A stretch of DNA of 64,000 nt from Thermodesulfobacteriota bacterium (GTDB lineage: Bacteria; Desulfobacterota; Desulfobacteria; Desulfobacterales; Desulfosudaceae), in NCBI GenBank assembly GCA_040753795.1, contig JBFMDX010000011.1, positions 62,001 to 126,000 on the forward strand. Direction: 5' to 3'. The position numbers and the translations under genes are program-made. Below are positions 52,661 to 62,420 of this stretch, in pieces. The number at the start of each line of letters is the position of its first letter. Position 1 is the first letter of the stretch. Below the pieces are notes generated by a model. That model was not told the origin of the DNA, made no database searches, and saw nothing but the letters and a program-made list of their open reading frames with translations.

Positions 52661-53906
52661 TATCCATGTCACGGCCGGAAAAATCCGGGATGTTTTGCAG
52701 CAGGCCTGGAAGGCTTTGGCCCTGCACCGGCTCAGGAGCCTGCTAAGCGTCCTGGGTATCGTATTCGCGGTGGCCGCCGTCGTGACCATGATGGCCATCG
52801 CCGAAGGCGCCAAGCGGGAAGCGCTGGAGCAGATCGGACGACTGGGTGTCGACAGTATCATTATCCGCAACGCCGAGGCAAAAATCGAAGAGGAGAGCAG
52901 CCGCTTCGCCCCCGCGCCGGACGGGCTGGGAGACAAGGATATCCGGATACTGCGGCGGATTCCGGAAGTGGTCCGCGTCACCGTGGTAAGGGAGATCAAC
53001 GCCGTTCTGGCCGAACGCGGAGAAGCGGACGTGACCAGGACCCTGGCGGTCAGCCAGGATTACCTGGCGGCCCGGGGGCTGCAACTGGCCAGAGGACGGT
53101 TCATATCGGATTCGGATGTAAAAACCAGCCAGCAGGTCTGCGTGCTGGGAGCGGAACTGGCCGGGCGGATAACACCAGCAGCCGCCCCGGGCGACACGGT
53201 TCACCTGGATGGTGATCCGTTCCGGGTGGTGGGCATCCTCCGGCCGCGGGGCCGGGCGGATAACCAGACCCTGCCGCTGGCCCTGGTGGATTTCGACAAT
53301 GCCGCGTTTATCCCCCTGGCAGAAACAACGGAAACCGCCGGACCGGCCGGAGAAAGCGCCGCTTATTCCGAAATCATCCTGAAGATATCCGCTGCCCGGT
53401 TCATCGCTCCCGTGTCCCGGGCCGTCCGCCATGCCCTTTTATGGAGCCGGGACGGAATCGAAAATTTCGAGTTGATTGTCCCCAGGGAACTGCTCGCCCA
53501 GGCCCGACGGACCCAGCGCCTGTTCAACATCGTGCTCGGCAGCATCGCCGGCATTTCGCTTCTGGTCGGCGGCATCGGCATCATGAACATCATGCTGGCC
53601 AATGTTTCCGAAAGAACCCGGGAAATCGGCATCCGCCGGGCCATCGGCGCCAGCCGGCGGCACATCGTCATCCATTTTCTGGGAGAATCGATCCTGCTGA
53701 CGGTCATCGGCGGGGTCTTCGGCATCCTGCTCGGATCGTTCGCCGCCCTGGGGGTCAATTTCTTTATTCAGTGGCGGGCGGCCATTACCCTCTGGCCGGT
53801 GCTGTCGGCCCTGTTCATGTCCGCCGCGGTGGGCATCGTTTCCGGCATCTACCCGGCCGTCAAGGCCGCCAGGATGGAGCCGGTGGCGGCCCTGCGGCAT
53901 GTCTGA
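52653..53906 (+). CDS. MacB-like ABC transporter permease
   Basis: A 417-residue permease with MacB topology: N-terminal helix (about 28-50, LSVLGIVFAVAAVVTMMAI), a periplasmic core domain, and three C-terminal helices around GGIGIMNIMLANVSERTREIG, the strongest MacB/FtsX motif, then LGESILLTVIGGVFGILLG and a last helix ending VSGIYPAVKAARMEPVAAL. The ATG at 52653 is used because it gives an eight-base overlap with the ATPase and the family N-terminus; the earlier frame is shadow. It is the last gene of the tolC-macA-macB-like operon. Confidence 0.92.
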   Translation: MNNIHVTAGKIRDVLQQAWKALALHRLRSLLSVLGIVFAVAAVVTMMAIAEGAKREALEQIGRLGVDSIIIRNAEAKIEEESSRFAPAPDGLGDKDIRILRRIPEVVRVTVVREINAVLAERGEADVTRTLAVSQDYLAARGLQLARGRFISDSDVKTSQQVCVLGAELAGRITPAAAPGDTVHLDGDPFRVVGILRPRGRADNQTLPLALVDFDNAAFIPLAETTETAGPAGESAAYSEIILKISAARFIAPVSRAVRHALLWSRDGIENFELIVPRELLAQARRTQRLFNIVLGSIAGISLLVGGIGIMNIMLANVSERTREIGIRRAIGASRRHIVIHFLGESILLTVIGGVFGILLGSFAALGVNFFIQWRAAITLWPVLSALFMSAAVGIVSGIYPAVKAARMEPVAALRHV

Positions 53907-54002
53907 TCAGGACATCACAAGAGGTCTTTCTGCCCCGGACGATAATAATATAAGAAAAACCGACCTGACACCTTTTTCCCAAACCAATGGAGGTAAAAAA
54001 CC

Positions 54003-54350
54003 ATGCGCCGACAGATAATCGCCATCGCCGTGGCTCTCGTTCTGGTTCCGATTGTTGCCTTTTCCGACTGTTATGAAAATTGCTACGATTCGGACTGCGA
54101 CGTGCCGGGGGCATGCGAAACCGAGTGCGACAACGACATCTGCTATTATTATGATGATGACGGCAACTGCTGGGAATACGACGCGGACTTCGGGTTTTAT
54201 CCCTGCGGTTACGATTGTTATCACTGCGATGACGGCTGCTGTGATGATGATGATTGCGATGATGATTGCGACTGCGACTGCGATCACGATCACGATCACG
54301 ACGACTACTGGGACGATCACTCCTGTTTTATCAGGGCCATCGCCCCGTGA
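54003..54350 (+). CDS. secreted Cys/Asp/His-rich small protein, possible metal binder
   Basis: A 115-residue protein with a signal peptide (MRRQIIAIAVALVLVPIVAFS) and a strong GGAGGT ribosome site. The mature part has about 18 cysteines and over 35 aspartate or glutamate residues, many in CxxxC, CC and DCD patterns, and a run of alternating Asp and His (DHDHDHDD) near 92-99. Low complexity and codon repetition (GATGATGATGAT, CACGATCACGATC) indicate growth by slippage. No known family. Metal or calcium binding and disulfide cross-linking are plausible. It follows the MacB-like exporter by 96 nt. Confidence 0.75.
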   Translation: MRRQIIAIAVALVLVPIVAFSDCYENCYDSDCDVPGACETECDNDICYYYDDDGNCWEYDADFGFYPCGYDCYHCDDGCCDDDDCDDDCDCDCDHDHDHDDYWDDHSCFIRAIAP

Positions 54351-54354
54351 GTGG

Positions 54355-56376
54355 TTATACCTCCCTGCCCAGCACCGCCATCGCCTTGGCGGCCACGTTG
54401 TCGGCCGTGAATCCCAGCAGTTTCAGCACCGTTGAACCCGGCGCCGAGGTGCCGAAGCGATTGATGCCGACAATGGCCTTGCTGCTGCCGGTGTAACGTT
54501 CCCAGCCGAAGGGCGAACCGGCCTCCACCGACAGGCGGGGCACGCCGGGAACCAGGACCGTTTCCTTGTAGTCGTCGCCGGCCGCCTCAAACAACTCCCA
54601 GCTCGGCATGCTGACCACCCGGACGGCAATGCCTTTGGCTGCCAGAACGTTCTTCGCTTCCAGGGCGACATGGACTTCGGCCCCGGTGCCGATGAGGATG
54701 ATATCCGGACGGCCGTCGCAGTCATCCAGCACATAAGCCCCGTTAAAAAGTTTGCCTCGGGTCCGGGCCGGATCGAGGACGGGCAGGTTCTGACGGCTTA
54801 AAATCAGCGCCACCGGGCCGGAGGTGGACCGGATGGCCTGCCGCCAGGCATCCGCCGTTTCATTGGCGTCGGCCGGGCGGATGACCGTCAGCCCCGGCAT
54901 GCAGCGCAGGGCCGCCAGGTGCTCGATGGGCTGATGGGTCGGGCCGTCTTCGCCCACGGCCACGCTGTCATGAGTAAAAACATAAATCAGGGAAAGTTTC
55001 ATCAGGCTGGCCACGCGAATGGCCGGGCGCATGTAGTCGGAAAAGACCAGGAAGGTCCCGCCGTAAGGCCGCAGTCCCCCGTGGAGATACATACCCGACA
55101 TAATGGCGGCCATGGCATGTTCCCGGACACCGAAACGGATATTGCGCTCGCCGCAGCAGTCCTTCTGAAATTCGCCGCAGCACTTCATGAAGGTATTGTT
55201 GGACGGCGCCAGGTCGGCGGAACCGCCGATCAGGGTCGGCAGGATCTGGGCCGCCTTATTGAGTACCTTGCCGGAGGCGGACCGGGTGGCGACGGGGCCG
55301 TCGGCCGGGGAGAACGACGGCAGGTCATTGTCCCATTCGGCGGACAGATAATGGGTAACGGCGCTGACCCACTGATCGGCCAGTTCCGGATAAGCATCGG
55401 CATAGGCCCGATATTTCTGCAACCAGGCCTGTTCATCCTCCGCCCCTTTTTCCAGGCATTTGCGGAAAACCGGCAGGACATCTTCCGGAATAAAAAAATG
55501 CCGGTCCGGCGAGAAACCGAGATTCTTTTTCGTCAGGGCCACCTCGTCTACTCCCAGGGGCGCGCCGTGGGCATCGGCCTTGTCCTGCTTGTTGGGGCTG
55601 CCGTGGGCGATATGGGTCTTTAAAATGATCAGCGAGGGCTTCCGGGTTTCATTCTGCGCCGTCCGCAGGGCCCGGTAAATCTCTTCGGTGTTGCTGCCGT
55701 CGTCCACCGGCAGGACCTGCCAGTCACAGGCGCGGAAACGGGCGGCCACGTCTTCGGTAAAGGTGATGTCGGTACTGCCTTCAATGGAGATCTCGTTGTC
55801 GTCGTACAGACAGATCAGCTTGCCCAGCCCCAGGTGACCGGCCAGAGAAGCGGCCTCATGGCTCAACCCTTCCATCAGGTCGCCGTCGCCGCAGAAAGCA
55901 TAGGTAAAATGGTTGATGATGTCGAAGCCGTCGCGATTGAACCGCCGGGCCAGGTGCTGCTCGGCAATGGCCATGCCGACGGCGTTGGCGAATCCCTGGC
56001 CCAGGGGGCCGGTGGTGGTTTCCACGCCGGGGGTGACGCCGTATTCCGGGTGACCGGGGGTTTTGCTCTCCAGCTGGCGGAACTGTTTGATGTCGTCCAG
56101 GGAGAGCGGGTAACCGGTCAGATGCAGCAGGCTGTAAAGAAGCATGGAAGCGTGTCCGCCGGAAAGCACGAACCGGTCCCGGTCGGCCCAGTCCGGGCTG
56201 CCGGGATGATGCTTGAGCACCTTCGTCCACAGGACATAACCGGCCGGAGCCAGACCCATGGGAGCGCCGGGATGACCGGAGTTGGCTTTCTGAATGGCGT
56301 CAATGGACAGACAGCGAATGGTGTTGATGCAGCGATCTTCCAGTGCCGAACGGCTTTCAGGGACAGCGGTACCCAT
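54355..56376 (-). CDS. tkt: transketolase
   Basis: A 673-residue thiamine-diphosphate transketolase of the pentose phosphate pathway. It has [21 protein letters not shown] in its N-terminal part, the TPP-binding GDGDLMEG motif, [18 protein letters not shown], and [19 protein letters not shown] with [13 protein letters not shown] in the pyrimidine domain; [15 protein letters not shown] is also standard. The ATG at 56376 is preferred because GAGGAG lies nine bases upstream; the in-frame TTG at 56397 is unlikely. It is convergent with the Cys-rich protein gene (four bases apart) and lies 30 nt after a radical SAM gene. Confidence 0.96.
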   Translation of the reverse strand: MGTAVPESRSALEDRCINTIRCLSIDAIQKANSGHPGAPMGLAPAGYVLWTKVLKHHPGSPDWADRDRFVLSGGHASMLLYSLLHLTGYPLSLDDIKQFRQLESKTPGHPEYGVTPGVETTTGPLGQGFANAVGMAIAEQHLARRFNRDGFDIINHFTYAFCGDGDLMEGLSHEAASLAGHLGLGKLICLYDDNEISIEGSTDITFTEDVAARFRACDWQVLPVDDGSNTEEIYRALRTAQNETRKPSLIILKTHIAHGSPNKQDKADAHGAPLGVDEVALTKKNLGFSPDRHFFIPEDVLPVFRKCLEKGAEDEQAWLQKYRAYADAYPELADQWVSAVTHYLSAEWDNDLPSFSPADGPVATRSASGKVLNKAAQILPTLIGGSADLAPSNNTFMKCCGEFQKDCCGERNIRFGVREHAMAAIMSGMYLHGGLRPYGGTFLVFSDYMRPAIRVASLMKLSLIYVFTHDSVAVGEDGPTHQPIEHLAALRCMPGLTVIRPADANETADAWRQAIRSTSGPVALILSRQNLPVLDPARTRGKLFNGAYVLDDCDGRPDIILIGTGAEVHVALEAKNVLAAKGIAVRVVSMPSWELFEAAGDDYKETVLVPGVPRLSVEAGSPFGWERYTGSSKAIVGINRFGTSAPGSTVLKLLGFTADNVAAKAMAVLGREV

Positions 56377-56406
56377 TTCTTCTTTCTCCTCTATCAATAA
56401 GTGTGG

Positions 56407-57276
56407 TTACAGGGCTCTCAAATGTTCCGGTTTGAGCCGGATCTGCCCGGCCAGGGCCCGGTTGATCAGCCGCAAGGTGGCCGTTTTGTCCTCCGGCAGC
56501 CGGGCCTTTATGGGCAGATAGTTCGAAGCATGATTGGCGTGGAACAGGCCGCCGCTCAAATCGGTGTGGGCGATCATGGTTCTCAATTCCCGCAGGGTTT
56601 CCTCCGGCGTCAGAATCGGAAACCGGCCGGCCTCATATTCGTCATAAAGGGGCGTGCCCGGGATCAGCATCAGGCTCAAGGCGCCGACATATTCGGGATC
56701 AATGGCGGTCAGCACCCGACCCGTCTTCTCGGCATGGATCTCCGACCGTTCCCGGCCGGCCAGCCCCAGGAGAACCGTGATAGACAGGGCGATGCCGGCC
56801 CGCCGGGCTTTTTTCCCCATGGCGATCATGGTGTCGGCCGTGGCCCCCTTGTTCACCTTCAGCAGCGTTTCGTCATCTCCGCTTTCCAGCCCCATGTAAG
56901 CGATTTTCAGTCCGTGCCGGCGCAGTTCGCGCAACTCTTCGTCGGACTTCATTTTCAGCCCCTTGGTGTTGGCGTATACGCCTACCCGTTCCACCCAGGG
57001 CAAGCGGCGTTCGATTTCCTTCAATATCGCCAACAGGCGTTCCTGAGGGATGATCAGGGCGTCACCGTCGCAGATGAACAGCCGGTTCTGATGGCGGCAG
57101 TACCGGGCGGCAAAGGCGATATCCTCCATGATCACGTCGTCGGGCTTGATCTTGAAACGCACGCCCTTATAAGCGCCGCAGAAGGTGCACTTGTTGTGGG
57201 AACAGCCCACCGTGGCCTGCAGCAGAATGCTGTAAGCCTCACTGGGCGGGCGAATCATGTTTCCTTCATAATGCAT
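56407..57276 (-). CDS. radical SAM protein (HemN/Elp3-like fold, unknown substrate)
   Basis: A 289-residue radical SAM protein. The cluster motif QATVGCSHNKCTFCGAYKG carries CxxxxCxxC spacing (C25, C30, C33), slightly different from the classic CxxxCxxC. Later blocks KIAYMGLESGDDETLLKVNKG and ALSLMLIPGTPLYDEYEAG are typical of the HemN/oxygen-independent group of generic radical SAM proteins. There is no C-terminal HemN extension, so coproporphyrinogen oxidase activity is unlikely. GGGAGG precedes the ATG. It lies between csrA and transketolase on the same strand. Confidence 0.85.
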   Translation of the reverse strand: MHYEGNMIRPPSEAYSILLQATVGCSHNKCTFCGAYKGVRFKIKPDDVIMEDIAFAARYCRHQNRLFICDGDALIIPQERLLAILKEIERRLPWVERVGVYANTKGLKMKSDEELRELRRHGLKIAYMGLESGDDETLLKVNKGATADTMIAMGKKARRAGIALSITVLLGLAGRERSEIHAEKTGRVLTAIDPEYVGALSLMLIPGTPLYDEYEAGRFPILTPEETLRELRTMIAHTDLSGGLFHANHASNYLPIKARLPEDKTATLRLINRALAGQIRLKPEHLRAL

Positions 57277-57308
57277 GGCGGCCTCCCTGCCGGATGTCAG
57301 AAAAAAGG

Positions 57309-57500
57309 TTAGGTCGTGTCGCCCGGGGCTTCACGGCCTTCATTCTTAATCTTCTCATAAACTTCATCCCTGTAAATCGCGACATTCTCGGGCGCCTCAA
57401 ACCCGATCTTGACGCTGCCCTTATCGATCTGAATGATGGTGACGACGATGTCATCGCCGACCCGTATTTTTTCGTTCAGCTTACGTGTCAATACAAGCAT
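57309..57500 (-). CDS. csrA: carbon storage regulator CsrA
   Basis: A 63-residue RNA-binding regulator with the classic MLVLTRKLNEKIRVGDDI start and the VAIYRDEVYEKI end that forms the RNA-binding surface. It binds GGA motifs in leaders to block or alter translation. Its own ribosome site, GAGGAGGT, is a near-perfect anti-Shine-Dalgarno match and contains GGA, so autoregulation is plausible. A radical SAM gene follows after 32 nt. Confidence 0.96.
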   Translation of the reverse strand: MLVLTRKLNEKIRVGDDIVVTIIQIDKGSVKIGFEAPENVAIYRDEVYEKIKNEGREAPGDTT

Positions 57501-57548
57501 ACGGTTACCTCCTCGGAACTCCTGTTTACAACCAAACTCTTCTGGAAA

Positions 57549-57577
57549 AACCGTCCGTCACAGACGGACAAAAAAAA
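57549..57577 (-). terminator. terminator of the formate dehydrogenase gene
   Basis: GTCCGTC and GACGGAC form a 7-bp stem with a 3-nt loop, followed on the minus strand by GGTTTTTCC and on the plus strand by eight A. It lies about 75 nt beyond the fdhA stop and separates that gene from csrA. Confidence 0.7.
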
Positions 57578-57648
57578 TAATGCCCGGCCCCAGGCAGCCT
57601 GCCGGCAATCGACCGCCCGTCCCGGTTCGTGCGTTTTATCAAAACGGA

Positions 57649-60414
57649 TCAGACCTTCTCGATCTTAACCGCGCAGACCTTGTATTCGGGAATTCTGGCA
57701 ACCGGATCCAGGGCCGCGTTGGTCAATTCGTTGACGGCCGACTCGGCGAAATGGAAGGGAATAAAAACCGTCCCGGCCACCCCCTTCCCGGAAACATTCG
57801 CTTTGGCGATAATGCGCCCCCGGCGGGAAACGATGCGGACCGGGGCTCCTTCTTCGATGCCAAAACGCCGGGCGTCTTCGGCGGCCAGTTCCACAAAATT
57901 CTCCGGCGCCCGCTCGTTCAGGCCTTCGCTTTTCCGCGTCATGGTGCCGGTATGATAATGATAAATTATCCGGCCCGTCGTCAGGTAAACCGGATATTCG
58001 TCGTCGACCTGTTCAGCCGGCGGCAGGTAATCGATGGCGTGGAAAACACCCCGTCCGATGGGAAACTGACCGGTATGCAGCACCGGCGTTCCAGGATGGT
58101 CGGCCGTGGGGCAGGGCCAGTGTAATCCCTCCTGTTCGATCCGGTCGTAATCAATGCCGCCGTAGGAAGGGGTAACCCGGGCGATTTCCTCCATGATCTG
58201 CCGGGCGCTTTGATAGGCCATGGAAACTCCCATGGCCGTCGCGATGCCGGCAATGATCTCCCAGTCCGATCGGGCCTGGCCCGGCGGTTCAACCGCCTTG
58301 CGGACCCGCTGCACCCGGCGCTCGGTATTGGAAAACGTTCCTTCCTTTTCGGCAAAGCAGGTGGAGGGCAGCACCACATCCGCCATCCGTGCCGTTTCCG
58401 TCATGAAAATGTCCTGAACCACCATAAAATCCAATTTGGACAGGCAGTCCCGGGCATGATTCAGATCCGGATCCGACAGCATCGGATTTTCGCCGATGAT
58501 GTAAAGGGCCTTGATCTTTCCTTCATGGGCCGCGGGAATCATCTGGGTCACGGTGAGGCCGGGCTGGGAGGGGATACCCGTCACCCCCCAGGCTTCTTCC
58601 AGTTTTTTCCTGGCCGCCTCGTCGGTGACCTTCTGGTAGCCGGTGAAGACATTGGGCAGCCCGCCCATATCGCAGGCCCCCTGGACGTTGTTCTGTCCCC
58701 GCAGGGGGTTGACGCCGCCGCCGATCACCCCCAGCTGGCCGCAAAGCATGGCCAGGTTGGCCAGCGATTTGACGTTATCGGTACCGGTGGTGTGCTGAGT
58801 AATGCCCATGCAGTATAGAATACTGGCCGGTTTGGCCCCGGCGTAAATCCGGGCGACTTCGACAATATCCTCCGCGGCAATGCCGGTGATGCTTTCCACG
58901 AATTCCGGGGTGAACTTTTCCACCATGCTTTTCATTTCCTGGAATCCGGTCGTCCGCGCCTCCACAAACGTTTTATCGTACAGGTCTTCTCTGATAATGA
59001 CGTGCATCAAGCCGTTAATCCAGGCCACATCGGTTCCGGTGTGGGGCCGCAGCCATTTCTCGGCAAAATCCGCCAGCCGGATGCGGCGAGGATCGATCAC
59101 CAGCAGCCGCGCTTTTTTTTTCTCGACGGCCCGCTTTACGTATGCGGCAATGACCGGATGGTTCTCGGTGGTGTTGGTGCCTGTCGCCAGAATCACTTCC
59201 GCCCGCTCGATGTCGGCAATGGGATTGGTCATGGCGCCACTGCCGAATGCCGCGGCCAGACCGGCCACAGTCGAGGAATGTCAGAGACGGGCGCAATGAT
59301 CGATATTGTTGGTTTTCAAAACCGCCCGGGCGAATTTGTGGGCCAGGTAGTTTTCCTCATTGGTAATTCTGGCGGAAGTCAGTACGCCGATGCTGTCCGG
59401 GCCGGACTGCTGCCTGATCCCGGACAACCGCCGGGCCACGACCTGCATGGCTTCCTCCCACCCGGCCGGCCGGAAGGTCCCGTTTTCCCTGATCAGCGGC
59501 GTGGTCAGCCGCTCCCCGGAAGAGATAAAGTCGTATCCGAAACGGCCCTTGACACAGAGACTGCCGTAGTTGGGGGCGGCATCCTCAACGCCCGTCACCC
59601 GCCGGACGGTATTGCCCCGGACATGGAGAACCATCTGGCAGCCCACGCCGCAGTAGCTGCAGGTGGTTCTGACCCGCCGGGTCTCCCAGGGCCGGGCATC
59701 GAAACGTGAATTCTTGTAAACCAGGGCGCCCACCGGACAGGCCTGGACGCATTCGCCGCAGAAGACGCAATCCGAATCGGCCAGGGGTTTATCCCCCGGC
59801 GTAATGATCTTATCAATGGAGCCGTCGTCGCCCACCCGGGCCTCGATGGCATGGTTGACCTGAACTTCCCGGCAGGCCTTGACGCAACGTCCGCAGCCGA
59901 TGCAGCGGGAAAAATCCCGTACAATGAACGGATTAACCGTTTCCATGGGATACCGGACGCTGTCATGGCCGGGCAACCCACCGGTCACCTGATAGCGATA
60001 GGCCAGGTCCTGAAGACGGCAGTCCCCCCAGGCCGGGCACAAATCAGCGGCGCCGTCGGCCTGCTGCACACCGAGCTGAAACTGTGTCCAGTCTTTTCCG
60101 GAAGAACCGCTGACAGCGCAATTATGATTGCCCGCCGATAACATTTGCGCGATGGTTGTCCGGCGGGAAGCGATTACCAGAGGAGATTCGGTTTTAACGA
60201 CCATGTTTTCCCCCGCAGGGGTGTTGCAGGCAGTTGCCAGCGTATTACTTCCCTCCACTTCCACCACGCAGACCCGGCATGTCCCTGTAGGCGCGGTGCC
60301 TTTGAGATGACAAAGCGTCGGGATATCGATTCCGTTTCTTCGGGCCACATCCAGAATCGTTTCCCCCCCGGTAAAGGGGAAAGTTGTCCCATTGATACTG
60401 ATTTCACCGCTCAT
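57649..60414 (-). CDS. fdhA: selenocysteine formate dehydrogenase alpha subunit
   Basis: A 921-residue molybdopterin (or tungstopterin) formate dehydrogenase, split by an in-frame TGA at 59281-59283 that encodes Sec378 in the conserved NNIDHCARL-Sec-HSSTVAGLA site; the equivalent E. coli FdhF residue is Sec140. Domains in order: N-terminal 2Fe-2S domain (C35, C46, C49, C63), a His-Cys3 region (about 97-132), two 4Fe-4S sites (CIGCGRC at 171 and CVFCGEC at 216), a 4Fe-4S molybdopterin domain (CSYCGVGC), and a molydopterin-binding C-terminal domain. The N-terminus resembles NuoG/HoxU-type soluble enzymes. The ATG at 60414 gives the family start. No electron-transfer subunit gene is adjacent. 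It would couple formate oxidation or CO2 reduction to an unknown cytoplasmic carrier. Confidence 0.94.
59252..59268 (-). promoter_or_regulatory. SECIS element of the formate dehydrogenase
   Basis: GUGGCC pairs with GGCCGC (one U-G pair) around the loop GGUCU, identical to the E. coli fdhF loop core. The loop starts 19 nt after the UGA, the same as in fdhF. This supports SelB-dependent reading of the TGA. Confidence 0.88.
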
Positions 60415-60507
60415 GACGCGTCTTGCCTCTGCCTTTTCACACCGTTCATGGTCAACACCGGCGCCACGAACGGCCGGTGGATGACAGGTCAGCTTCCTGT
60501 TCTCTCT

Positions 60508-60534
60508 TCTATAAGATACTGTCTTCCCTGTCAA
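60508..60534 (-). promoter_or_regulatory. candidate promoter of the formate dehydrogenase gene
   Basis: On the minus strand, perfect TTGACA (60529-60534), a 15-nt spacer and TATAGA (60508-60513), about 95 nt before the fdhA start. The spacer is short. The other 180 nt of this divergent 305-nt gap show nothing else I can name. Confidence 0.4.
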
Positions 60535-60719
60535 CCATTGCCGCGGATATACGCGATTGTTTCCGTGACCGCGCCGGCCAATGCCCTGTGACGCAGGAAA
60601 AATATCCGAACCCGGCCATGGCGTCAATTTTATTTTGAATTCGGTGCCTACAAATGTTAAGCTGATCAGCTAAAAATCAGGGAAATCGCCTTTTCTTAAA
60701 AAAGCGCAGGTGAAAGCAG

Positions 60720-62384
60720 ATGGCACGATATAACAGGCCCCAGGTCGAGGAAATCCTTCCCGAAAGCGCTATTACCGAAGAACCGCCCAAACTGGTCGCC
60801 GACTGGGACGCGCTGATGCGGGTGTTCATCCGTCCGGAAGATGAAGCCTGCCGGGCGACGCTGCTCAAATACATGGAACAGATCCTTTTCGGGCTGAATG
60901 ACTTCCTCAGAAGTCATGTCGGTATCACCGAAGCCATCAGCCTCAAGGATCTGGCCGATTGCTTCACGGAAACCCTCATCAACGATAACCCGGAAAAGAA
61001 GCTCTCCGACGTCATCCGTGAACTGATCAGCGACATCTCGCCTCACGGCGTCAACGTCGCCTCGCCCTATTTCGTGGGCCATATGACCTCCGCCATCCCG
61101 TTTTTCATGGTTCATTTGAAAACCATCTCCGCGGCGCTGAACCAGAATGTCGTCAAGCTGGAAACTTCCAAAGTATTTTCCGTGCTGGAAAAACAGGTCC
61201 TGGCCAAAATCCACCGGCTGATTTTCAACCGGCCGGAAGCATTTTACCGCGAACACGTCCAGAATATTCACAGCACCCTGGGGAGTTTTGTCGAGGGCGG
61301 CACCACCGCCAACCTGACGGCGCTCTGGGTCGCCCGGAACAGGGCTTTCCCCCGGGACCGCGATTTCAGCGGCATTGAAGGAGAAGGACTGACGGCCGCC
61401 TACCGGCACTATGGCGTGCAGAAGGGCGTCATCCTCGTTTCCCGGCGGGGACATTACTCTCTGAAAAAGGCCGGCGGCATCCTCGGCATCGGCAATCGGA
61501 ATATTGTTCCCATCGATGTGGACGGCGATCACCGCATGGATATCAACTGCCTGGTCAATACCATCGCCGATATCAGGAAAGAACAGGGTGTCAAAATCAT
61601 AGCGGTGGTGGGTATAGCCGGCGCCACGGAAACAGGCGCCGTCGACCCCCTGCGACAGATCGGGGAAATCTGCGCCCGGGGGAATATTTTCTTTCACGTG
61701 GATGCCGCCTGGGGCGGGCCGGCCCTCATGTCGGAAAGGCACAAGCATCTTTTAGACGGCATCGAACTGGCCGATTCGGTCACCATCGACGGCCACAAGC
61801 AGTTCTACATGCCCATGAGCTGCGGCATGGTGTATTTTAAAGACCCGTATATCATGAATGTCGTGGCCTATCACGCCAACTATGTCAACCGGCCGGGCTC
61901 GGTCGACCTGGGCATCAAATCCCTGAGCGGATCGCGGGAGGCCAACTCCCTGGTGCTGGACAGCGCCCTGAAAATCATGGGGAAAAACGGGTATGCCCTG
62001 CTGATCGATCACGGCATCATTACCGCCCGGGAATTCGCGGCTGAAATAGAAAAAAGAGAGCTGTTCGATCTGGTGACCCGGCCGCAGTTGAACATCCTGA
62101 CCTACCGCGTCTGTCCGCCCGACATTAAACATATCCTTGCCCACGGTGGGGATGCGGAGCGGACCGACGCCGTTGCCCGACTAAATGAAATCAACCAGGC
62201 GGTGCAGCGGATTCAGCGGGAAGCCGGCCGAAGCTTTGTCTCCCGGACTACTCTGATGAAAAGAAAGTACGAAGAAGGCATAGTGGTGCTGCGCTGCGTC
62301 ATCATGAATCCGATGACCAACATCGCCATCTTAAAAGAAATCCTGGACGAACAGGAAGAGATTTACCGCACCTATTTCCAGTAA
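60720..62384 (+). CDS. PLP-dependent decarboxylase, probable aspartate 1-decarboxylase (PanP-like)
   Basis: A 554-residue fold-type I PLP enzyme of the glutamate/aspartate decarboxylase group. The PLP lysine is Lys360 in TIDGHKQFYMPMSCG, preceded by the FHVDAAWGGPALMS segment and by VVGIAGATETGAVDPL. The protein is longer than GadB and the sequence is close to the putative pyridoxal-dependent aspartate 1-decarboxylase family (PanP), which makes beta-alanine for CoA in bacteria lacking PanD. Glutamate decarboxylase is the alternative. AGGTG precedes the ATG. It is divergent from fdhA. Confidence 0.8.
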   Translation: MARYNRPQVEEILPESAITEEPPKLVADWDALMRVFIRPEDEACRATLLKYMEQILFGLNDFLRSHVGITEAISLKDLADCFTETLINDNPEKKLSDVIRELISDISPHGVNVASPYFVGHMTSAIPFFMVHLKTISAALNQNVVKLETSKVFSVLEKQVLAKIHRLIFNRPEAFYREHVQNIHSTLGSFVEGGTTANLTALWVARNRAFPRDRDFSGIEGEGLTAAYRHYGVQKGVILVSRRGHYSLKKAGGILGIGNRNIVPIDVDGDHRMDINCLVNTIADIRKEQGVKIIAVVGIAGATETGAVDPLRQIGEICARGNIFFHVDAAWGGPALMSERHKHLLDGIELADSVTIDGHKQFYMPMSCGMVYFKDPYIMNVVAYHANYVNRPGSVDLGIKSLSGSREANSLVLDSALKIMGKNGYALLIDHGIITAREFAAEIEKRELFDLVTRPQLNILTYRVCPPDIKHILAHGGDAERTDAVARLNEINQAVQRIQREAGRSFVSRTTLMKRKYEEGIVVLRCVIMNPMTNIAILKEILDEQEEIYRTYFQ

Positions 62385-62420
62385 CCGGGTATTCAGCTAC
62401 AAAGAAGGACAGTTAGGGTC

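Noticed and set aside
54052-54435. 127-codon Thr/Met/Ile repeat frame
   Set aside because: Frame-shifted shadow of the Cys/Asp-rich gene, which has the signal peptide and ribosome site.
57649-59268. A separate 539-codon gene downstream of a truncated formate dehydrogenase
   Set aside because: It is the second half of the same protein; the TGA between the halves is the selenocysteine codon.
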